Counted from the stretch's first letter, positions 7,819-15,296 are shown. The stretch: 23,587 nucleotides of DNA from Patescibacteria group bacterium UBA6023 (GCA_002429425.1 DIZR01000038.1:5236-28822), one strand, 5' to 3'. Notes: generated by a model from the letters alone, not told the origin. Translations and numbers: made by a program.

Positions 7819-9132
7819 ATGCGTATGAAAAAATACATATTTGCCATTTCTTTTATCACCTTATTTCTTGTTGGAACTGCATATGCAGATTTTGCTCCTG
7901 CAGACTTTCAGTATGTACGACCAATCAATATGGGCAACAACATCAAGCTTCCAGGCACGTATGTCAAGTTTGATGTTGATCGTACGGTGAGCACGCTCTC
8001 TCGCACAGACCTCGCCGATTTACGCATTATCGATGGCAGTGGAGGAGAAGTACCATATCAGCTTGTGACTGAAAATGAACAAGTCCGGACGGATTATGTC
8101 CCGGTAACCATGCGTGATCTTTCAGTAAAGAATGGAGAGACAATGTTTATGCTCGACCTTGGAGTAAATGGGACGATACATGACCACGTAGTGATTAATT
8201 CATCTTCAAAAAATTTCAAACGTCCTGTTGCTATATATGCATCAGATACAGCGATTGGGCATTTCGATAAAGGATGGAGACTTCTGAGTGATACGAACAA
8301 TATTTATAATTTTTATGACCAAGCACTCGGATTTAATGCGGGAAGTGGCGACGTCTATTATCCCGAAAGTACTTCACGATATATGCGTGTGGTCATTGGT
8401 CGTGGTGAGGGGAGTGATGTGCGAGTGGAAAGTGCGAAAGTGCTACGCATACTTCTTCGTGATGCAACAAAAAGTCACATGAATGAATCAGACACAGTTA
8501 CCCAAAATGCAAATGAGCGATCAACGGAGATACTTGTTGATCTTGGTGGTGCTGGTATCGCGACAAGAAAAATCACTCTTACTCCAAGCGTTGATACTCA
8601 GAACTTTAGCAGGAGGGTGGTTATTCAAGGAAGTAATGATGCAACTTCGTGGTCATTGTTGGGTCAAGGGTATGTATTTTCTTTAAAAACAGCACTATTT
8701 ACGGGAAGTGATTTTTCAGTTGTATATCCTGAAAGTGCAACGCGCTTTATCCGAGTAGTGGTATTCAATGAAGACAACCAGCCGATAAATTGGGAAAATA
8801 CCGTTGCAATGGAGGGAGTCGTTCGTTCGGTGGTGTTCAGTGCAAATCCCAATATGAGTTATTCGCTCTATTATGGAAAAGGTGATTCACGAAGACCGCA
8901 GTATGACATTGCCCGCTTTTTTCAGTACATCGAGTCTGCGACACTTCCTCCGGTGGTGCTCGGTGTATCTGCGATAAATCCCGCGTACGTTCCAGTGAAA
9001 GCTCCCGAACTCCCATTTTCTGAGCGAAACAAAAACATATTAAATGGGGCGCTTATTCTGCTTGTTGCGATGGTAAGTTTTCTTTTGATTAGCTACTTGA
9101 AGAAGCTCAAACAGGACACACCTCATAATTAG
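7819..9132 (+). CDS. DUF3999-family exported membrane-anchored protein
   Basis: The 437-residue product has a clear signal peptide (KK, hydrophobic core, AYA before DFAPADF, cleavage near residue 23), a large extracytoplasmic beta-rich region, and one C-terminal membrane helix (about 406-426) followed by a Lys-rich stop. The N-terminal DFAPADFQYVRPI is typical of DUF3999. Two similar modules, each with a VDLG/LDLG strand, an ASD/GSND element and a YPES-(T/S)RY/F-MRVVI strand (about 110-195 and 235-325), look like discoidin or F5/8C-type beta-sandwiches, a fold often used for carbohydrate or surface binding. It follows the DUF2339 gene by five bases, with no Shine-Dalgarno sequence, so it is surely in the same operon. 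The function is unknown. Confidence 0.8.
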   Translation: MRMKKYIFAISFITLFLVGTAYADFAPADFQYVRPINMGNNIKLPGTYVKFDVDRTVSTLSRTDLADLRIIDGSGGEVPYQLVTENEQVRTDYVPVTMRDLSVKNGETMFMLDLGVNGTIHDHVVINSSSKNFKRPVAIYASDTAIGHFDKGWRLLSDTNNIYNFYDQALGFNAGSGDVYYPESTSRYMRVVIGRGEGSDVRVESAKVLRILLRDATKSHMNESDTVTQNANERSTEILVDLGGAGIATRKITLTPSVDTQNFSRRVVIQGSNDATSWSLLGQGYVFSLKTALFTGSDFSVVYPESATRFIRVVVFNEDNQPINWENTVAMEGVVRSVVFSANPNMSYSLYYGKGDSRRPQYDIARFFQYIESATLPPVVLGVSAINPAYVPVKAPELPFSERNKNILNGALILLVAMVSFLLISYLKKLKQDTPHN

Positions 9133-9156
9133 CTTTTGAAAACAGTCGTCATTCGG

Positions 9157-9162
9157 TATACT
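9157..9162 (+). promoter_or_regulatory. -10 box of the AI-2E-type permease gene
   Basis: TATACT ends eight bases before the ATG at 9171. A TTGAAA at 9136-9141 gives a spacer of 15, shorter than ideal. A leader of about two bases is predicted. Confidence 0.45.
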
Positions 9163-9170
9163 AGGAAAAT

Positions 9171-10241
9171 ATGATGAAACCACAAATTGGAGAATTGGTA
9201 TTTTTCTGGATTCTTTTTGGTACCGTTGGCGCACTGGCATTTTTTATCATGAGTCCATATTTGACACCCCTGTTTCTCGCAGGAGTATTTACAATACTTT
9301 TTTCGCCAATTCATCGACGCATGTTGAAGTGGACGAAAGGGAATGGTTCACTTTCGGCATTTCTTACCGTACTCGTTGTATTGTGTCTTATTCTTGTTCC
9401 ACTGATATTTATCGGAGTGTTGATGTTCCAAGAAGTAGTAACAATTTACGGATCGCTGACTGAGGGGAATGCCGCTTTTGCCGTTGTTGATACGGTGACA
9501 AAAACATTCGAAGGATACATTCAAAAATTAATTCCTGCTTTTAAAATGAATGCGAATCTTTATGTGTATCTTGAAACCGCGTTGCGTTGGGTTGCCGCAA
9601 ATTTGAATACCTTCTTTTCAAGTATTCTTGAATTCACCTTTCAGATCTTTATTATTATTATTGCGATGTTTTTCTTTTATCGTGACGGTGCGAGGCTCCA
9701 TGCATTTGCATTAGAGTGGAGTCCTCTAGCGGACAATTATGATGAAAGCATTATTGCGAAGATACAACTTGCTGTTTCGTCTGTAGTAAAAGGTGCGCTC
9801 ACTACTGCAATCGTGCAGGGTGCGCTCGTGGGGGTTGGTTTCATGTTCTTTGGTATCCCGAATCCTGTTATCTGGGGTACAATATCGACAATAGCAGCAC
9901 TTATCCCGGTTGTTGGAACAGGAATTATTACTGTTCCGATGTCAATCTGGCTTCTTGTCACTGGGCATATTGGTTCAGGAATCGGGCTTTTGTTGTGGGG
10001 GGTTCTCTTTGTTGGGCTTGTTGATAACATTCTTCGGCCGTATATGATGAAAAAAGGAATTGATGTGCACCCCTTCCTTATCCTCCTTTCAGTTTTTGGT
10101 GGGTTGGCATACTTTGGCCCCGTAGGATTTCTCGCAGGTCCAATTGTCCTCGCATTCTTTTTTGCGCTTCTTGAGATATATCCGCAAGTAGTAAAGGGAC
10201 GACCGATAAAACGTATCGCAGGCGAGGGGCATGGTGATTGA
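9171..10241 (+). CDS. AI-2E family transporter/permease
   Basis: This 356-residue membrane protein has the layout of the PerM/YdiK/TqsA (UPF0118) family: two N-terminal helices, a soluble segment (about 85-150), then a hydrophobic block with FFFYRDGARL, the conserved GIPNPVIWGTISTIAALIPVVG-type segment in the second half, and PYMMKKGIDVHPFLILLSVFGG near the C-terminus. Members have been linked to autoinducer-2 export or Na+/H+ exchange, so the substrate is left open. Two ATGs stand side by side at 9171 and 9174; the first is eight bases after the -10 box. It ends in TGA. The following 64 bases hold nothing recognisable. Confidence 0.88.
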   Translation: MMKPQIGELVFFWILFGTVGALAFFIMSPYLTPLFLAGVFTILFSPIHRRMLKWTKGNGSLSAFLTVLVVLCLILVPLIFIGVLMFQEVVTIYGSLTEGNAAFAVVDTVTKTFEGYIQKLIPAFKMNANLYVYLETALRWVAANLNTFFSSILEFTFQIFIIIIAMFFFYRDGARLHAFALEWSPLADNYDESIIAKIQLAVSSVVKGALTTAIVQGALVGVGFMFFGIPNPVIWGTISTIAALIPVVGTGIITVPMSIWLLVTGHIGSGIGLLLWGVLFVGLVDNILRPYMMKKGIDVHPFLILLSVFGGLAYFGPVGFLAGPIVLAFFFALLEIYPQVVKGRPIKRIAGEGHGD

Positions 10242-10305
10242 CTTTGATTCTGTGGGTATTAGTATGTCATTGGACTATCGTTCGTTGTAATTTTTTGAAA
10301 GGTAT

Positions 10306-12366
10306 ATGATGAAATTTGAATCTCAAGCAATTGTGCAACCAAGCGGAACAAAGGCAGTGCTGACCTATCCGATATGGGAAGGTTTTGACGTGAAAACGCT
10401 TATTCAGGAATTAAGCGAATACTTAAAAAATGGACGAGCGTTTGCCGATGCAATCGCACAAAAAGAATCACACACTTTTGCGTCACTGGTACTTGCCGGT
10501 GAGGAGTTTGGTGAGGAGATGCGTAGGCTTTGGGGAACCGCGATGCATTTAAGTAATGTATTGCAGACTGATGAACTTCGCGAAGAGTGTAAAAAGGGCA
10601 CCGTGCTCATTTCCGAGTATTACTCAGATATGGGACAACATGAGGGAATGTATCGTGCATATGTTGCATTTAAAAATGCTGATGAATATCAAACACTTGG
10701 AAGTGCAGAGAAAAAAATCATTGATGACACCATCGATGATTTCAAGCGTTCCGGTGTCGCGTTGTCGCCCGAGAAAAAAGCTCGATTGAAGACCATTAAT
10801 ACAACGCATGCACAATTGACTGAAGATTTTGAAAATCATCTTGTTGATGCACAGGAAGTTTGGGCGAAGCATGTTGTTGACGCTTCAGTGCTTGTGGGTA
10901 TTCCAAATGATGCAATAGCACAAATGCGTACGAAGGCGGAAGAAAAAAAATTGCCGGGTTATATATTGACCCTCCAGCAACCCGTGGTTTTCGCAGTGCT
11001 TGAACATGCAGACAATCGGCAATTGCGGGAAGAAGTTTTCGTGATGTACAATACGCGTGCCTCCGAGCTCGGACCAAAACCGGAACTCGATAATGGTCCA
11101 CTTATTAAAGAGATACTTGCGTCTGTTGATGAAAAGGCAAAATTACTTGGATTTGCAAATTACGCAGAACTCTCACTTGATACGAAGATGGCACCATCAG
11201 TTAGTGAAGTGCTCGCATTTCTTGAGCGACTTGCTGCAAAGAGTAAGGATGGTGCCTCACGTGAATACAATGCACTTGTACAATTCGCAGCAGAAAAACT
11301 TGGTATTGCAGAATTGATGCCATGGGATATTGGTTATGTGTCCGAAAAGTTGCGACTTGCCGAGTACAATGTTTCCGATGAGGAATTGCGTTCTTATTTT
11401 CCGTCCACAAAAGTTTTCGATGGTGTGTTCGGTTTAATCGGTAAGATTTATGGAATGCGCGTAGAGGAAGATGTAAACATTTCTGTGTGGCGTAATGGAG
11501 TAAAATTCTATCGCGTCTACGATGCCCTCAATGAACTCCGTGGTGGTTTCTATGCCGACTTGTATGCACGGGAGAAAAAGCGTGGCGGTGCATGGATGGA
11601 TGATTGTATTGTTCGTAGGAAAATTGGTGAAGTTGTCCAGCTTCCTGTCGCATATCTTAATTGCAATTTCATTGAGCCTAAAGAGGAGAGTGATGGCTAT
11701 TTGACTCACGCGGAAGTCGAGACGGTATTCCATGAGTTTGGACATGTGCTTCATCATGTACTTGGTACAACAGAGTATTCGAGCGTGGGGATGATGCATG
11801 TTGAATGGGATGCGGTTGAATGTCCAAGTCAGGTGATGGAAAACTGGTGTTGGGATAAAGATATGCTCAAGTCGATGTCCAGCAATCGCGAGACGGGAGA
11901 AGTGATTCCCGATGAATTATGTGACCGACTCATTGCTGCGAAATATTTTCAAACCGCAATGGCGACTGCGCGACAGTTGGAATTTGCCATTGTTGATTTG
12001 GAATTATATGGCAAATATGACCCTGCGAATCCTCGTGAGCCAAATGAGGTGCTTAGTGAGATCCGCAAACGTATCCGCGTAACTCCGATATATTCGAACG
12101 ACCGTTTTCTTACTGGTTTCTCGCATATTTTTTCCGGAGGATATGGAGCAGGATACTACAGTTACAAGTGGGCAGAAGTCCTCGCGGCAGATGTCTTTGA
12201 GACATATATGGAGACGGGGAATATTTTTAATCCCGGAATTGGTGCGCGATTCCTTACTGAAGTGCTTGAAGTCGGGAGTGCACGTCCAATAATGGAAAGT
12301 TTCAAGGCGTTTCGCGGTCGCGAGCCAAGTGAGGATGCGTTGCTCCGTCAAACCGGTTTGATGTAG
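10306..12366 (+). CDS. M3-family zinc metallopeptidase (oligopeptidase A/thimet type)
   Basis: This 686-residue cytosolic peptidase belongs to the M3A group (OpdA/PrlC, Dcp, thimet oligopeptidase), which degrades short peptides, including cleaved signal peptides. The zinc site is HEFGH at 476-480 with the third ligand E505 in the helix of WDAVECPSQVMENW; the 29-residue spacing matches thimet oligopeptidase. Nearer the C-terminus, the loop FSHIFSGGYGAGYYSYKWAEVLAADVF contains the Gly-rich substrate-binding loop and conserved Tyr pair of the family. The N-terminal half is the expected helical lid. Two ATGs are in tandem (10306, 10309) with AAAGG a few bases ahead. The length is normal. No signal peptide. 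A structured 3' region and a terminator follow. Confidence 0.95.
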   Translation: MMKFESQAIVQPSGTKAVLTYPIWEGFDVKTLIQELSEYLKNGRAFADAIAQKESHTFASLVLAGEEFGEEMRRLWGTAMHLSNVLQTDELREECKKGTVLISEYYSDMGQHEGMYRAYVAFKNADEYQTLGSAEKKIIDDTIDDFKRSGVALSPEKKARLKTINTTHAQLTEDFENHLVDAQEVWAKHVVDASVLVGIPNDAIAQMRTKAEEKKLPGYILTLQQPVVFAVLEHADNRQLREEVFVMYNTRASELGPKPELDNGPLIKEILASVDEKAKLLGFANYAELSLDTKMAPSVSEVLAFLERLAAKSKDGASREYNALVQFAAEKLGIAELMPWDIGYVSEKLRLAEYNVSDEELRSYFPSTKVFDGVFGLIGKIYGMRVEEDVNISVWRNGVKFYRVYDALNELRGGFYADLYAREKKRGGAWMDDCIVRRKIGEVVQLPVAYLNCNFIEPKEESDGYLTHAEVETVFHEFGHVLHHVLGTTEYSSVGMMHVEWDAVECPSQVMENWCWDKDMLKSMSSNRETGEVIPDELCDRLIAAKYFQTAMATARQLEFAIVDLELYGKYDPANPREPNEVLSEIRKRIRVTPIYSNDRFLTGFSHIFSGGYGAGYYSYKWAEVLAADVFETYMETGNIFNPGIGARFLTEVLEVGSARPIMESFKAFRGREPSEDALLRQTGLM

Positions 12367-12383
12367 GCAGAACTTTGAAATTG

Positions 12384-12470
12384 GCACATTTCTTTGTTGC
12401 CTGCAAGTTTCCAGGGTGAGTCCTTGGCTTTGAAAGGTCTCTCCTTGGAAACTGATTTACGGTGATGTGC
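12384..12470 (+). repeat. Structured 3' region (long imperfect hairpin, copy A)
   Basis: Three nested inverted repeats stack into one arm: GCACAT (12384-12389) with ATGTGC (12465-12470), AGTTTCCA (12406-12413) with TGGAAACT (12446-12453), and GAG/CCTT (12418-12425) with AAGG/CTC (12434-12441). The 14-mer CATTTCTTTGTTGC (12387-12400) is identical to 15321-15334 in the second hairpin region. It lies between the M3 peptidase stop and its terminator, so it would be part of the 3' untranslated region. Confidence 0.6.
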
Positions 12471-12490
12471 ACTCTCAAGGTTTTGAAGTA

Positions 12491-12517
12491 ACACCCGACA
12501 TTTGTCGGGTGTTTTTT
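12491..12517 (+). terminator. Rho-independent terminator
   Basis: ACACCCGAC (12491-12499), loop ATTT and GTCGGGTGT (12504-12512) make a perfect 9-bp GC-rich stem followed directly by a T-run. It ends the M3 peptidase transcript 20 bases before the mutY start. Confidence 0.92.
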
Positions 12518-12524
12518 GTTGTGC

Positions 12525-12530
12525 GAGAAT
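12525..12530 (+). promoter_or_regulatory. Extended -10 box of mutY
   Basis: TG-C-GAGAAT reads as an extended -10 element (TGnGAGAAT) ending exactly six bases before ATG 12537, which predicts a leaderless mRNA. The preceding terminator is adjacent, so mutY needs its own promoter. Confidence 0.5.
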
Positions 12531-12536
12531 GTATGA

Positions 12537-13415
12537 ATGACTATTGATGAAAAGAAAAAGATATTCACTCGCACGCTTTTTAATTGGCATAGGACGAATG
12601 AGCGCGTCATGCTGTGGCGTGAAACTGAGAATCCATATTGCATACTTGTTTCAGAAATCATGCTCCAGCAGACACAAGTGGAACGTGTACGGACGAAGTA
12701 TGCTGAATTTTTAAAACAATTTCCTAGTGTCAATCAACTTGCGTCCGCTTCGCTCGGAGACGTACTTCGTGCGTGGAGTGGGCTTGGGTATAATCGTCGT
12801 GCAAAATATTTACATGAATGTGCAAAGATGGTTGTTGTGCAATATGCAGGGAAGTTTCCTGTAGACGAAATGGAACTGAAAAAACTCCCCGGCATCGGAC
12901 CTTCGACCGCAGCTGCACTTTCATCATTTGCATTTCATGGAGACGCCCCGATGATCGATACAAATATTCGCCGTATCCTCATTCGCGTTTTCTTTCCACC
13001 GACAAAATTGTCAAGGTTGAACCTTGACAAAAAACTACCTTCCGACAAAGAGTTATATATATTTGCAAAAACACTCATTCCAAGAGGGAAAGGAAGAATG
13101 TGGAATTATGCGATGCTTGATGTCGGAGCAATGCTATGCACTGCACGTAATCACTCCTATGATTGTCCGTTCACGAAGCTCCATGGATCGGTTGGTGATT
13201 TTGTCTACAAGAAACCTCAGGCAAAATTTACTGATTCACGACGTTTTTATCGTGGAAAGATTCTCCGCTTGCTCACAAAAGAAAAAAAGATATCTATCAC
13301 AATGCTCTCTGATCGTATCGGAAAGAATGCATTTGATATGAGTGAAATCCTTAGCGATCTTAAAAAGGAGGGATTGATTGCCGTCTCTCGCGGGAAGATT
13401 GCGCTTCCCTCGTAG
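12537..13415 (+). CDS. mutY: MutY-like A/G-specific adenine glycosylase, iron-sulfur site degraded
   Basis: This 292-residue HhH-GPD glycosylase would remove adenine mispaired with 8-oxoguanine. It shows the MutY signature LVSEIMLQQTQVERV with catalytic Glu40, GLGYNRRAK (83-90), the helix-hairpin-helix LPGIGPSTAAAL (117-128) and the catalytic Asp141 in MIDTNIRR. The usual C-x6-C-x2-C-x5-C iron-sulfur loop is reduced: only C201 (LDVGAMLCTARNH) and C210 (DCPF) remain, so a 4Fe-4S cluster is not expected. Instead of the full MutT-like C-terminal domain there is a short winged-helix-like tail after SRRFYRGKILRLL (about 234-292). Oxidised-nucleotide defence links it to the broken Nudix gene and to the peroxiredoxin, though they are not in one operon. 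Confidence 0.85.
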   Translation: MTIDEKKKIFTRTLFNWHRTNERVMLWRETENPYCILVSEIMLQQTQVERVRTKYAEFLKQFPSVNQLASASLGDVLRAWSGLGYNRRAKYLHECAKMVVVQYAGKFPVDEMELKKLPGIGPSTAAALSSFAFHGDAPMIDTNIRRILIRVFFPPTKLSRLNLDKKLPSDKELYIFAKTLIPRGKGRMWNYAMLDVGAMLCTARNHSYDCPFTKLHGSVGDFVYKKPQAKFTDSRRFYRGKILRLLTKEKKISITMLSDRIGKNAFDMSEILSDLKKEGLIAVSRGKIALPS

Positions 13416-13449
13416 TGTGATAGATTCACATGAGAAACTGAACAGCAAT

Positions 13450-13455
13450 GGAGGG
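13450..13455 (+). promoter_or_regulatory. Strong Shine-Dalgarno GGAGGG
   Basis: GGAGGG lies five bases before the ATG at 13461 and is the only strong ribosome-binding site in the window. It fixes the start of the downstream gene, and with the 45-bp gap to the mutY stop it suggests co-transcription with mutY. Confidence 0.8.
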
Positions 13456-13460
13456 AATTC

Positions 13461-13805
13461 ATGAGTTCATTACGGCAAGTTGATGCGCGAATCGAAAGAC
13501 ATAAGAAAATCCTCGAGGATTTACGCGAGTTACGGCAAGAAGAGTTGAAGAAGACGAATATCCAGTGCGCAAAGTGCGATAAGGAGGCTGCACTTTCGGA
13601 GTGGGTTTTTCGCCAGGCGGTATTCTACGTTCCTCCACGAGGGTGTACTGAAGGTGATTATCGGAAAAATGATGATTCCCAATCTCAAATTGTGTGCCCA
13701 TATTGTGGGGCGCAGTATCGTATGTATGTCCAAAATGAAGAATTGCAGTCACTTATTCTTGGTGCGCACACACTCATGAAAAAGGGTCAAAACTTTGATA
13801 TCTAA
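13461..13805 (+). CDS. Small protein with two CxxC pairs (putative zinc ribbon)
   Basis: The 114-residue product is not assigned to a named family. Residues 1-32 are strongly charged and helical, likely a short coiled coil. C36-x2-C39 and C79-P-Y-C82 form two knuckles separated by about 40 residues with a further C62, which fits a zinc ribbon with an inserted loop. The second knuckle, CPYCGAQYRMYV, is typical of structural zinc sites in nucleic-acid- or protein-binding small proteins. No membrane segment or signal is seen. It follows mutY by 45 bases and has the window's one strong Shine-Dalgarno site, so it is probably translated from a long mRNA. The function is unknown. Confidence 0.75.
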   Translation: MSSLRQVDARIERHKKILEDLRELRQEELKKTNIQCAKCDKEAALSEWVFRQAVFYVPPRGCTEGDYRKNDDSQSQIVCPYCGAQYRMYVQNEELQSLILGAHTLMKKGQNFDI

Positions 13806-13869
13806 GTCGTTCAATTTGTTATACTGCATGATAAGTGCGGTATTTTTTTACAAAAAAAGAATTAGGTAC

Positions 13870-13878
13870 TTATCCACA
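13870..13878 (+). other. DnaA-box-like 9-mer, second copy
   Basis: TTATCCACA, identical to 1138-1146, lies 9 bases upstream of the promoter at 13887-13915. DnaA can act as a transcription factor at such a place, but a single box is weak evidence. Confidence 0.3.
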
Positions 13879-13886
13879 GGTAAAAC

Positions 13887-13915
13887 TTGCATACTTTCCG
13901 GAAGAGGATTATACT
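13887..13915 (+). promoter_or_regulatory. Strong sigma-70-type promoter of a short transcript
   Basis: TTGCAT (13887-13892), an exact 17-bp spacer and TATACT (13910-13915) make the best-formed promoter in the window. The predicted start is at about 13922, where an ATG also happens to lie. Confidence 0.7.
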
Positions 13916-13921
13916 CTTTAC

Positions 13922-13981
13922 ATGAATCGATTAGTTCGATTCACTTTTAAAGACCACTCCTCGGAGCGGTCTTTAATCTTT
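13922..13981 (+). ncRNA. Putative small RNA of about 60 nt with two hairpins
   Basis: The predicted transcript runs from about 13922 to the terminator T-run. It would fold into a perfect 7-bp hairpin, GAATCGA (13924-13930)/TCGATTC (13936-13942) with a TTAGT loop, followed by the terminator stem. The remaining linker is only about five bases. An ATG-led frame of 28 codons starts at the predicted first base and runs to a TAG at 14006-14008, past the terminator, so if translated it would mostly yield a stop-less mRNA. A tiny structured RNA is the simpler reading, but an attenuator for the gene at 14018 is also possible. It matches no RNA family that I recognise. Confidence 0.45.
13948..13981 (+). 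terminator. Rho-independent terminator
   Basis: TAAAGACC-a-CTCC (13948-13960) pairs with GGAG-c-GGTCTTTA (13963-13975) with one A-C mismatch and a very tight loop, followed by ATCTTTT. The T-run is short, so efficiency is uncertain; the near-symmetric A/T flanks could let it work in both directions. Confidence 0.7.
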
Positions 13982-14005
13982 TGTGCGGAATTTATCTTTT
14001 TAATG

Positions 14006-14011
14006 TAGAAT
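14006..14011 (+). promoter_or_regulatory. Leaderless -10 box of the YvlD/holin-like gene
   Basis: TAGAAT ends six bases before the ATG at 14018. A TTGTGC at 13981-13986 would give a 19-bp spacer. It lies just after the terminator of the putative small RNA. Confidence 0.5.
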
Positions 14012-14017
14012 ATACAC

Positions 14018-14383
14018 ATGACAACACTTATTATTAAATGGCTACTCACTGCATTAGCAATATTTGCTGTTGGGAATTTTCTTCCCGGTATCCATGTGCC
14101 AGATTACAAAACTGCATTATGGGCGGCACTCCTCCTTGGGGTACTCAATGTGACCGTGCGCCCAGTGTTGAAGCTTCTCTCTCTTCCAATTACCATTATT
14201 ACACTCGGGCTTTTTGCATTCATTGTAAACGGATTTACATTTTGGCTTGTGGGAAAATTTATCAAAGGATTTACTGTTGATACATTTTGGTGGGCGGTAC
14301 TTGGTGCACTTATCGTCTCGATTATCAGTGCAATATTAAACAGAATTGTATTAGGAGCAGATGGAAAACTTGGTGGAGAATAA
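14018..14383 (+). CDS. YvlD/phage-holin-4-superfamily membrane protein
   Basis: The 121-residue product has four hydrophobic segments and the family pattern NFLPGIHVPDYKTALWAALLLGVLN, RPVLKLLSLPITIITLGLF, NGFTFWLV and a last helix ending in LNRI (Pfam Phage_holin_4_2, like Bacillus YvlD). Despite the family name these are usually host membrane proteins of unclear function, sometimes tied to envelope stress; nothing nearby is phage-like. The start is fixed by the -10 box six bases ahead. Eighteen bases separate it from the next gene. Confidence 0.88.
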   Translation: MTTLIIKWLLTALAIFAVGNFLPGIHVPDYKTALWAALLLGVLNVTVRPVLKLLSLPITIITLGLFAFIVNGFTFWLVGKFIKGFTVDTFWWAVLGALIVSIISAILNRIVLGADGKLGGE

Positions 14384-14401
14384 AATAATGAGCATATAAA
14401 T

Positions 14402-15295
14402 ATGGAAGAAAAAAAAATACGCATCGTTACGCACAGTGGTACCTTTCATGCAGATGAATTATTGGCAGTGGCTGCGCTTGAATTGTATTTTGACGGCAAA
14501 CCCTATGAGGTGATTCGCACACGCGATTCAGAAATCATCGCAACGGGGGACTTCGTCATTGATGTTGGTGCGATCTATGACCCCGCAACGAATCGCTTTG
14601 ATCATCATCAGCATGGCGGCGCGGGTGCTCGTGAAAATGGCATACCGTATTCCGCATTTGGGCTGGTATGGAAACATTATGGTGAAATTATCTGTGGTTC
14701 CAAGGAAGTTGCACATGCAATTGATGAGCAGATAGGATACCCCGTCGACATGGGAGACAATGGTATCGATTATTATGGACTTGTACGAATTGATGTTGAG
14801 CCGCTTATTCTACAGTTCATTGTTGCAATGTTTCGTCCTACCTGGAAAGGCGAGGCAACGCACGATGCTCGTTTCATGGAGCTTGTGAAATTCTTGCGTC
14901 GGATGCTCGAACTTACGATCGTTGTGGAGCGAAATAAATTGGAAGGCGGGATAATCGTTGAAGAGGCATATCAAAAAACAGAAGACAAGCGCATTATCGT
15001 GCTTGATGGTCCATATCCATGGCAAGGAATACTTGCGGCACACCCCGAGCCACTCTATATTGTGAAGCCCAAAAGTCAAAATGGTTTCTGGGAAGTTGAA
15101 TGTGTGCGCGATAATCCATATGGCTTCGCAAATCGCAAGGACTTACCAGAGGCATGGGCGGGTAAATTTGATGGAGAACTTGCGGCAGTCACGGGGCTTC
15201 CCGACTCAGTCTTTTGTCACAATCGGCGCTATATTGCCGTGACGGAAACAAAAGAAAGCGCATTAAAACTTGCAATAATGGCGTGTGATGCGTAA
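14402..15295 (+). CDS. MYG1-family (UPF0160) metal-dependent hydrolase
   Basis: This 297-residue protein belongs to the MYG1 branch of the DHH phosphoesterase superfamily. Metal-binding motifs are visible in order: THSGTFHADE (10-19, with H11, H16 and D18), FVIDVGAIYDP with D54, RFDHHQ (65-70), the family-specific HGGAGARENGIPYSAFGLVWKHYG (71-94), and GDNGIDYYG (118-126). The eukaryotic member is a 3'-5' RNA exonuclease acting in nucleolus and mitochondrion, so RNA or nucleotide hydrolysis is plausible here, but that is by homology only. The length is a little short of eukaryotic MYG1. It starts 18 bases after the holin-like gene, with TAAAAT and TATAAA just upstream, and is followed by a long palindrome. 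Confidence 0.9.
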   Translation: MEEKKIRIVTHSGTFHADELLAVAALELYFDGKPYEVIRTRDSEIIATGDFVIDVGAIYDPATNRFDHHQHGGAGARENGIPYSAFGLVWKHYGEIICGSKEVAHAIDEQIGYPVDMGDNGIDYYGLVRIDVEPLILQFIVAMFRPTWKGEATHDARFMELVKFLRRMLELTIVVERNKLEGGIIVEEAYQKTEDKRIIVLDGPYPWQGILAAHPEPLYIVKPKSQNGFWEVECVRDNPYGFANRKDLPEAWAGKFDGELAAVTGLPDSVFCHNRRYIAVTETKESALKLAIMACDA

Positions 15296-15296
15296 T

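Noticed and set aside
13828-13950. A 40-codon frame starting just after a TATACT at 13820-13825
   Set aside because: The ATG is only two bases from the hexamer, so it would not be in the transcript; the frame runs through the next promoter and the DnaA-box-like site, and the peptide has no recognisable features.
14018-14383. Prophage remnant, because of the holin-family name
   Set aside because: The protein is of the YvlD-like type found in ordinary chromosomes, and no other phage gene is near.
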